DNA of 58,105 nucleotides, from contig JAFYMP010000020.1 in the NCBI GenBank assembly GCA_017556585.1, positions 1-58,105 of the forward strand. Direction: 5' to 3'. Made by a program: the position numbers and the translations under genes. The notes beneath the pieces are model-generated. The model searched no databases and was not told the origin of the DNA. It worked only from the letters and a program-made list of their open reading frames with translations. Shown here piece by piece: positions 52,140-58,105 of this stretch (positions are counted from its first letter, which is position 1; each line of letters begins with the position of its first letter). This DNA is from Bacteroidaceae bacterium (GTDB lineage Bacteria > Bacteroidota > Bacteroidia > Bacteroidales > Bacteroidaceae).

Positions 52140-54047
52140 ATGATGATGTTGATTTTATGGCTTATGTTGGCTGTGCCTTTTGGATTAGGTACTAGTCAAC
52201 CTGTTAAGACCGATGTGAAAAAAGAACTGAATGCCGATACTCTTACTATATCTTTCAATCTTTCCATAGCGAATGGTTGGCATGTATATTCAACTAATTT
52301 AGAGGGTAAGGGACCTACTCAGGCTGAAATGGTTCTGGATTCCATTTCCGGAGCGGTGGCTATAGGCGGTTTGCAGTTTGAAGGAGAGGAACAAGAGAAG
52401 TTTGATAATCTGTTTGATATGCAGGTTAGATACTTCTCTAATAATGTGCGTTTTGTTCAACGTTATTTGGTAGAAGATAACTATTATATAGAAGGTGCAT
52501 TGCAGTATGGCGCTTGTGATGATGAAAGTTGTCTGCCTCCGCAAAAGTGTGAGTTCTTATATACAGAAGGTGGTGCGGCAGATTTGTCGGTATCTGAGAA
52601 CGACAAGAAGGATTCTGCTTCATTGTTGGATTCTCCACTGTGGAAACCTGTAGATTTTTCAAAATTTGAAGATGCCACTGCCAATGCTCCAAAAGGTCTT
52701 TGGGGTATCTTCCTGGCTGGTATGTTGGGTGGATTGTTGGCTATCTTTACTCCTTGCGTATGGCCAATTATCCCAATGACGGTCAGCATGTTTATTAAAC
52801 GTGCAGGTTCAAGAAAGGAGAGCATAAGAGATGCTATTGTGTATGGTCTCTCTATTATTGTGATCTATGTTGGATTGGGACTGCTCATAACATTGCTGTT
52901 TGGTGCAAGCGCACTTAATGCATTGGCTACCCATGCCATTCCAAACCTGATTTTCTTTGTGCTGTTGGTGGTATTTGCACTATCGTTCTTTGGACTGTTT
53001 GAAATTACATTACCATCGTCATGGAGCACTATGATGAGCAGTAAATCGCGTAGTGGAGCAGGATTGGCTTCAATATTCTTTATGGCATTTACACTCTGTC
53101 TGGTCTCTTTCTCTTGTACCGGACCTATTATAGGATTCCTTTTAGTGGAAGCTGTCTCCGGCGAAGGAATGCTTATGCCTATGATGGGAATGCTTGGTTT
53201 TGCTGTGGCTTTGGCATTGCCATTCTCACTATTTGCTATGTTCCCAAATTGGCTGAAATCTGCTCCAAAATCGGGCGATTGGATGGATAAACTGAAGGTT
53301 GTTTTAGGTTTTATAGAATTGGCATTTGCCTTGAAGTTCCTCTCTGTGGCAGATATGGCATACGGTTGGGGTATCTTATCGCGTAATACATTTATAGTAT
53401 TGTGGATTATTCTTTCATTGCTTCTTGGTCTGTACCTGCTTGGATTACTAAAGTTCAAGAAGAGGGAAGAGGGTGAAGAGCGTGTTAAACCTGCAAAGTT
53501 GGAGATTGCGTTGGCTATTCTTTGCTTTGGTTTTGCCATCTATCTGGTGCCGGGCTTAAAGGGAGAACCATTAAAGGCTATAAGTGCTTTTGCTCCGCCT
53601 ATGACTACTCAGAAAAATGCAAATGCAGAGAAGATGTTGGAAGCTCAGTTTACCAATTATGAAGAGGGATTGGCATACGCAAAAAAAGTAGGAAAACCTG
53701 TTCTGCTTGATTTTACAGGATTTGGTTGTGTTAACTGCCGTAAAATGGAGGCTGTAGTATGGGTAGATAGTCGTGTGAAGCAAAAGATTGAAGAAGATTT
53801 TGTTTTGGTGTCGCTCTATGTTGATGATAAGACTCCGTTGGACCGTACAATTGTAATGGAAGAGGGTGGCAAGACAACGAAAGTTCGTACTATAGGCGAT
53901 AAATGGAGCCTTCTGGAACGATATAAGTTTGGTGCTAATGCTCAGCCTTTCTATGTTATTTTGGACAGCGAAGGCAATTTGCTTTCAGGTTCTTACACTT
54001 TTGAACCTGATGTAGATAAGTTCCTTGATTTCCTGAATTACAATTGA
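52140..54047 (+). CDS. dsbD: Thiol:disulfide interchange protein DsbD
   Basis: A 635-residue inner-membrane electron conduit that carries reducing power from cytoplasmic thioredoxin to the periplasm. The N-terminal periplasmic domain (about residues 20-145) has the Cys pair in YGACDDESCLPPQ. The central domain has about eight helices, with the redox Cys in FTPCVWPIIPM and SFSCTGPIIG. The C-terminal thioredoxin-like domain (about 500-635) has the GFGCVNCRKME active site (CxxC as CVNC). All three modules are intact. The start could be any of the first three Met codons (MMM). Confidence 0.94.
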   Translation: MMMLILWLMLAVPFGLGTSQPVKTDVKKELNADTLTISFNLSIANGWHVYSTNLEGKGPTQAEMVLDSISGAVAIGGLQFEGEEQEKFDNLFDMQVRYFSNNVRFVQRYLVEDNYYIEGALQYGACDDESCLPPQKCEFLYTEGGAADLSVSENDKKDSASLLDSPLWKPVDFSKFEDATANAPKGLWGIFLAGMLGGLLAIFTPCVWPIIPMTVSMFIKRAGSRKESIRDAIVYGLSIIVIYVGLGLLITLLFGASALNALATHAIPNLIFFVLLVVFALSFFGLFEITLPSSWSTMMSSKSRSGAGLASIFFMAFTLCLVSFSCTGPIIGFLLVEAVSGEGMLMPMMGMLGFAVALALPFSLFAMFPNWLKSAPKSGDWMDKLKVVLGFIELAFALKFLSVADMAYGWGILSRNTFIVLWIILSLLLGLYLLGLLKFKKREEGEERVKPAKLEIALAILCFGFAIYLVPGLKGEPLKAISAFAPPMTTQKNANAEKMLEAQFTNYEEGLAYAKKVGKPVLLDFTGFGCVNCRKMEAVVWVDSRVKQKIEEDFVLVSLYVDDKTPLDRTIVMEEGGKTTKVRTIGDKWSLLERYKFGANAQPFYVILDSEGNLLSGSYTFEPDVDKFLDFLNYN

Positions 54048-54066
54048 TGATTTTTGTTGTTCTACA

Positions 54067-54097
54067 TTTGAAAGTGTAGTTTAAATAAGTAACTTTG
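54067..54097 (+). promoter_or_regulatory. Promoter of the truncated Bro-N gene
   Basis: A -33 TTTG (54067-54070), a 19-base spacer and a -7 TAACTTTG (54090-54097), full consensus, 25 bases before the ATG. Confidence 0.7.
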
Positions 54098-54122
54098 CGT
54101 TGTTAACAAAAATAAATCCGCC

Positions 54123-54488
54123 ATGACACAGCATAATGCTATTAAATTATTTGAAGAAAAAAGAGTCCGTGCTATATGGGATGACAAAGAAGAAAAATGG
54201 TATTTTTCAATTTCAGATGTGGTGGCAGTTTTGACAGATAGTGTCAATCCTGCTGATTATTTGAAAAAAATGAGAAAACGTGATCCATTGCTAGCGCAAG
54301 GATGGGGACAATTTGTCACCCCCCTTTTAGTATCTACTGCTGGTGGTATGCAGAAGGTTAATTTTGCTGATACTGAAGCAATGTTACGTATTATTCAATC
54401 AATACCATCTCCTAAAGCTGAACCATTTAAATTGTGGATTGCTAGAGTGGCATCAGAGCGACTTGAACAAATACAAAAGATAGTTTGA
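54123..54488 (+). CDS. Bro-N/antirepressor domain protein, truncated
   Basis: A 121-residue protein consisting essentially of a Bro-N (phage antirepressor, KilA-like) DNA-binding domain: IKLFEEKRVRAIWDDKEEKWYFS, VVAVLTDSVNPADYLKKMRKRD and SPKAEPFKLWIARV. Bacteroidota relatives usually continue for another 130-170 residues after SERLEQI, including an alpha-helical region. Here the frame stops at QIQKIV, so it looks like the N-terminal remnant of a longer gene. A consensus promoter and intact frame suggest it is still expressed. A phage or mobile-element origin is inferred. It sits between two housekeeping envelope genes. Confidence 0.8.
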   Translation: MTQHNAIKLFEEKRVRAIWDDKEEKWYFSISDVVAVLTDSVNPADYLKKMRKRDPLLAQGWGQFVTPLLVSTAGGMQKVNFADTEAMLRIIQSIPSPKAEPFKLWIARVASERLEQIQKIV

Positions 54489-54496
54489 TGTTGAAT

Positions 54497-54530
54497 AAAA
54501 GTGAGGAGAACATGTAATGCCCTCCTCACT
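54497..54530. terminator. Hairpin between the Bro-N gene and yidC
   Basis: A 9-bp stem (54500-54508 with 54522-54530). On the minus strand it is followed by TTTTATTC, so it probably ends the yidC transcript. It can also serve the Bro-N gene. Confidence 0.6.
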
Positions 54531-54547
54531 GCTATAAATAGTTTTTG

Positions 54548-56431
54548 TTATTTTCTGTTGTTCTTTTGTTGCTGCTGCAAAAGACGTTCTTGTTCTTTCT
54601 GCATAGCTTCTAAACGGGCCATCATGTTATTGCCTTGCTTACGTCTGGTTGGATCGTTTTTGCTGGCTTCATAGTTAGCTTCAAGCTTTGCAAGGAGTTT
54701 CTTTTCGTCTGTTGTTCTGCGCAGATAAATCATAATACCAATGCTGAACAATGATGATATAAAGTAGTAATAGTTCAAACCTGATGAATAGTTGTTGAAA
54801 CTAAAGAAGAATACTACTGGCATAATATACATCATCCATTTCATCATCTTCATAGACTGTTCCTGTTCCGGTGACATGCTCTGCTGCTGTTGCTGTTTCA
54901 TTGAGAATACAGTGTTGATAATGTTACACAAACAGAACAATACGCAGAATATGCTCAGGTGATTACCTATCAAAGGAATATTGTTTGTCCAGCTGATTAA
55001 ATCGTCAAAACCGGTAAGGTCTTCTGCCCAAAGGAAACTCTGCTGTCTCAGTTCAATAGCATTAGGAACAAAGAAGAAGAACGCCATAAAGAAAGGCATC
55101 TGAATAAGCGATGGAATACAACCACCCATAGGACTTACACCATATTTACTATATACAGCCATAGTCTCCTGTTGTTTCTTCATTGCATCCTCAGGTTTTG
55201 GGTACTTCATATTCACTTCATCAATATATGGCTTCAATGCGCGCATTTTTGCCGATGAAATGTAAGATTTGTATGTGAATGGATATACAACAATCTTAAG
55301 TATTATAGTCATAATAAGGATAACCAAACCCATGCTTAATCCCCAATTGGAAAGTAGATTGAACAGTGGAATGATAAGGAAACGGTTAAATTCCCTTACT
55401 ATAGGCCAACCTAAATCCATAACATTGTGCAGACGAGCTTTCTTGTCACCAACTACCAAACTGTTGCTTTCTCTTAAGATTTTGTAATCGTTAGGACCAA
55501 AGTAGAACTGAAGTTGAGTGGCTTCCTGACCGTTAGGGTCAAAATTAACTTTGGTTTTTGCCATCATCTTCTTTAAGTAACCTTTACCTTTAGCGTATGG
55601 TGAAGCAGATAGTTTTGTGTTTTCTGCAAACACCTGGTCTGAAATCATTACGCAAGAAAAGAATTGGTTTTTGAAGGCAATCCAATCCAATGGTTCTTCA
55701 ATCTCTTCGCTGCGTGTAGATTTTGTTACAGTGATATACTTTCCTTTTCTTTTGTCGTTACGTTTATAGGTAAGAGTAGTGTAGCGCTGCTCAAATTCAA
55801 ATCCTTTTTCCTGTTGACGCAAGTTCTGAATCCAATCTATTGATAAATTGTTTAGGTTTGTGGAGAAGAAGTTAGACATACCATTTGCCTGAATGGTGAG
55901 ATTAAGCATATAGCTCTCAGGATTCAAAGCATAGATAAAATCCAAATATCCATAACCATTTGTATTTAAACGCATGGTTACTGAATTGGCACTTTTATTT
56001 ACCGGTGTAAAGTACAGTTCTTTTGTGGAAATATTCTGATTCTTGCCGTCAATCTTAATGTTAAGGCTTATTTCGTCCTGGTTGAATAATACTATGTCTG
56101 AACCCTGTTGGTCTTTATAGTTGAATAACTTGACACTGCAAGGTACACCACCTTTAGTTGCCAAGGTTACCTCCACAAGTTCATTAGACAATGTAACCTG
56201 TTGGTTTTCACCATTCATTGCAGGAAACAATGCGGAAAGAGAATCTGCAGTAGGTACTACGGCGTATGTAGCTTCTTGAATGCTGTCTTTTTCTACCTGT
56301 TTCTGTACAAGTTCTTTCTCGTATTTAGCCTGTTGAGGCGCTTTGTTTTTCTTGTTGTTACCCATTAGTAAGGTCATAACTATAAGCAAAAGACCTACTA
56401 ACACCAATCCAAAATAACTTCTTTTATCCAC
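54548..56431 (-). CDS. yidC: Membrane protein insertase YidC
   Basis: A 627-residue inner-membrane insertase working with or without SecYEG. An N-terminal helix (about residues 6-24) anchors a large periplasmic beta-sandwich domain (about 60-340). Five C-terminal helices include the hydrophilic-groove region (MRALKPYIDEVNMKYPKPED, PMGGCIPSLIQMPFFMAF, and the last helices with FFFSFNNYSSGLNYYYF). The extended charged and Gln-rich tail after about residue 570 (LLQQQQKNN) is common in Bacteroidota. A -7 box (TACCTTTG, 56475-56482) starts its own transcript. Confidence 0.96.
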   Translation of the reverse strand: MDKRSYFGLVLVGLLLIVMTLLMGNNKKNKAPQQAKYEKELVQKQVEKDSIQEATYAVVPTADSLSALFPAMNGENQQVTLSNELVEVTLATKGGVPCSVKLFNYKDQQGSDIVLFNQDEISLNIKIDGKNQNISTKELYFTPVNKSANSVTMRLNTNGYGYLDFIYALNPESYMLNLTIQANGMSNFFSTNLNNLSIDWIQNLRQQEKGFEFEQRYTTLTYKRNDKRKGKYITVTKSTRSEEIEEPLDWIAFKNQFFSCVMISDQVFAENTKLSASPYAKGKGYLKKMMAKTKVNFDPNGQEATQLQFYFGPNDYKILRESNSLVVGDKKARLHNVMDLGWPIVREFNRFLIIPLFNLLSNWGLSMGLVILIMTIILKIVVYPFTYKSYISSAKMRALKPYIDEVNMKYPKPEDAMKKQQETMAVYSKYGVSPMGGCIPSLIQMPFFMAFFFFVPNAIELRQQSFLWAEDLTGFDDLISWTNNIPLIGNHLSIFCVLFCLCNIINTVFSMKQQQQQSMSPEQEQSMKMMKWMMYIMPVVFFFSFNNYSSGLNYYYFISSLFSIGIMIYLRRTTDEKKLLAKLEANYEASKNDPTRRKQGNNMMARLEAMQKEQERLLQQQQKNNRK

Positions 56432-56474
56432 TGTTATCTAATTAAAAATGTTTACCCTTGTAAATTTAGAAATG

Positions 56475-56482
56475 CAAAGGTA
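56475..56482 (-). promoter_or_regulatory. -7 box for yidC
   Basis: TACCTTTG on the minus strand, 43 bases before the yidC ATG, just downstream of the terminator of the preceding gene. Confidence 0.6.
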
Positions 56483-56502
56483 AACATAATTCACTGAAAA
56501 GT

Positions 56503-56543
56503 GATGTTCCAAGAACTAAAAATGTTTTAGCCCTTGGAACATC
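56503..56543 (-). terminator. Terminator of the surface-protein gene
   Basis: An 11-bp outer stem (56503-56513 with 56533-56543) is extended by a 6-bp inner stem after a two-by-two internal loop. TTTT follows on the minus strand. It separates the surface-protein gene from yidC. Confidence 0.7.
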
Positions 56544-56620
56544 GTGTAAAAAACGGCTCTTATATAGTAGCTTTGAAAACTACTGTAACTCTAATAGATG
56601 TAGAATAATCAATATAATCT

Positions 56621-58105
56621 CTATTCAACTCTTATGCCGGTCGATGTGTACTTGGTTCCGTTTGGAAGGATGATATATAGTTGACCATCTTCAAGAACCT
56701 TCCTAACAGATGACTGCTCATAAGAATCTGAAATACTATCATTATCCGGAACTATCTGTTCAATACCTGTGTCAATGATTGCACCAATGGTAATGGTCTT
56801 TGTTGCAGTCAGGTTAGTACCATCAAGCGTAGTAGCTTTTACTGTTACTTTACCACCTTCATTAGGTGTAGTGGCCATAAGTATACCATCGTATGATATG
56901 GTAGCCAAATCATGACCCTTAACAATCTCCCACTTAACTTGTTTGTAAGAAGCATTGATAGGCATTATTTCAGCGTATAGAGCCAATGCACTATTGGTAG
57001 CATTGGTTTCGTATGAACCATTAGCTGAAAGGATGTTAATACTCTTTGCATGGATTGTTGAAGCAGTATTGTTGCTGTTTACAACATTTGAACGTCCGCT
57101 TACAGCTGTGCCTGCCTTGGTCATTTTGCGTGCTGCACGTGCATTTTCGGCTATTACATATTCAATAGCGTAGTAAGGTGCATTACTGTCTGGAGAGTAG
57201 TCTGTAAATGACAGAGTACCGCTATTAACTGATGCAATTACATCCATGTTATCTGCAGATGTGCCTCGTAGTATATTATATGATACAACGTTTGCACCAA
57301 CATAACTATTCCAAATAAGGTTCCAGATGTTATTGTTTATACCCTGGTTGATAGTTAGGTGAGATGTCTGGTGCGTGTCGCTTAGAGGCATTTCAACACC
57401 ATTCATCAGCGGTTGGATGACATAACGTTCTGACTTAGTCGCTGCATTCGATGATTTGTCTGTATATTGACCATCGTAAATGCTTGCTGTGCCAATCTCT
57501 ACAAACTGATTGTATCTGTTAGTCTCTTTCAGTATGCGAACCTGGCTGAACCATACCTCTGATGGTACTTCCCACTTGATAACGTTGTTTCCATTTGAAT
57601 CTGCTGTTACTACCGATATATTTGGCCTTGCGTCTTTACCAACTATTGAGACTTCAAACTCTATAACAGATTCGCAACCGCTCTCATTTTCAATAAATGC
57701 CACCAATATGTAATTTTCTATTTCTTTGTCTTTGTTGTCTTTATGGAAAGTGAGTGTCCCGTTATGCTCACTTACTATTGAGTGGTAATTACTTATAGGA
57801 GCGTATGTACCATTGTTTAACTTAAAATGCCAACTTACATTCATACCAATCGGAATGTTTACAGTTAATGGTATGTTTTCTATTACAATAGTTGGGAAAT
57901 CAATCGATGTTTCGTTTTTGTCAACATAAATCATTCGGGTGTAGGTCTCATCATTGACAGTTAACGTAACCTGTTTTGTTCCCGGTGTATTCCAATAGAT
58001 TCTATAAGGACCAAATCCTGAACCTGATAGTATATTTCCACCATCAAAATTCCATTCAGGTGTTGCATTGGTGGATTCTCCCATATAGGTAAACAATGCA
58101 TTCTC
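56621..58105 (-). CDS. Large surface protein with PKD, Fn3-like and Big-type domains (N-terminus beyond the window)
   Basis: The frame is open from the right edge, so only the last 494 residues are present. The first visible module is PKD-like (TPEWNFDGG ... YRIYWNTPGTKQVTLTV), followed by a second Ig-like module and two Fn3-like modules (ISVVTADSNGN to about ENARAARK). A Big-type Ig domain then contains YEIM-like strands with WEIVKGHDLATIS and GKVTVKATTLDGT. The C-terminus KVLEDGQLYIILPNGTKYTSTGIRVE is a Prevotella-style outer-surface tail. It is probably an adhesin or a large secreted enzyme; no catalytic domain is visible in this part. Confidence 0.8.
   Translation of the reverse strand, partial: ENALFTYMGESTNATPEWNFDGGNILSGSGFGPYRIYWNTPGTKQVTLTVNDETYTRMIYVDKNETSIDFPTIVIENIPLTVNIPIGMNVSWHFKLNNGTYAPISNYHSIVSEHNGTLTFHKDNKDKEIENYILVAFIENESGCESVIEFEVSIVGKDARPNISVVTADSNGNNVIKWEVPSEVWFSQVRILKETNRYNQFVEIGTASIYDGQYTDKSSNAATKSERYVIQPLMNGVEMPLSDTHQTSHLTINQGINNNIWNLIWNSYVGANVVSYNILRGTSADNMDVIASVNSGTLSFTDYSPDSNAPYYAIEYVIAENARAARKMTKAGTAVSGRSNVVNSNNTASTIHAKSINILSANGSYETNATNSALALYAEIMPINASYKQVKWEIVKGHDLATISYDGILMATTPNEGGKVTVKATTLDGTNLTATKTITIGAIIDTGIEQIVPDNDSISDSYEQSSVRKVLEDGQLYIILPNGTKYTSTGIRVE

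Noticed and set aside
52865-53539. A 224-codon minus-strand frame inside dsbD
   Set aside because: It is a shadow of the coding strand, with Ser/Asn/Pro-rich content and no homology I recognise.

Overview
The window is a chromosomal stretch of a low-GC member of the Bacteroidales, most like a fibre-degrading gut or rumen organism near Prevotellaceae. The evidence is consistent across the window. Promoters carry the Bacteroidota -7 box TAnnTTTG. There is a sodium-pumping NQR complex, a TPP riboswitch driving a TonB receptor plus a PnuC-family transporter, a type IX secretion plug-like protein, secreted glycoside hydrolases with Prevotella-type C-terminal tails, and short ACT-less SerA. No rRNA, tRNA, CRISPR array or insertion sequence was recognised.

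Layout. 1-6.2 kb: glnS (cut by the left edge), a GT2 glycosyltransferase, rarA, a DUF5103 protein and proS. 6.2-10.6 kb: a large TamB-like protein. 10.8-16.7 kb: nqrABCDEF, in which NqrC carries an N-terminal rubredoxin-like domain. 17-20.4 kb: serC-serA-DUF1015. 20.5-27.8 kb: yigZ, a GH2, a GH67 alpha-glucuronidase and two UroD/corrinoid-methyltransferase-like genes, facing a GH10 xylanase (27.9-30.2 kb). 30.3-33.3 kb: thiamine uptake pair under a TPP riboswitch. 33.4-36.2 kb: YihY and an ABC-F ATPase. 36.2-42.9 kb: an aromatic amino acid operon (aroF-tyrA-aroB-pheA-aroA-thioesterase-aroQ). 43.1-47.6 kb: MATE transporter, GH43 plus lipoprotein, RsiV-like lipoprotein. 47.7-48.25 kb: three apparent short non-coding transcription units on the minus strand. 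48.4-58.1 kb: RluA-type synthase, flavin reductase, S9 peptidase, DsbD, a truncated Bro-N protein, YidC and the end of a large surface protein.

Most interesting points. (1) The aromatic operon is preceded by a 19-codon leader peptide with Tyr/Phe at seven consecutive codons. A strong terminator follows, and an alternative pairing segment lies in the leader's last codons: a Phe/Tyr attenuator in Bacteroidota. (2) The rubredoxin-NqrC fusion places an extra one-iron centre on the cytoplasmic side of Na+-NQR. (3) The GH67-UroD-UroD cluster suggests corrinoid-linked demethylation of 4-O-methylglucuronate released from xylan. (4) The small-RNA array at 47.7-48.25 kb has its own promoters and terminators, and two of its three hairpins pair fully only in the minus-strand RNA.

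All assignments come from reading the sequence; no database search was run.
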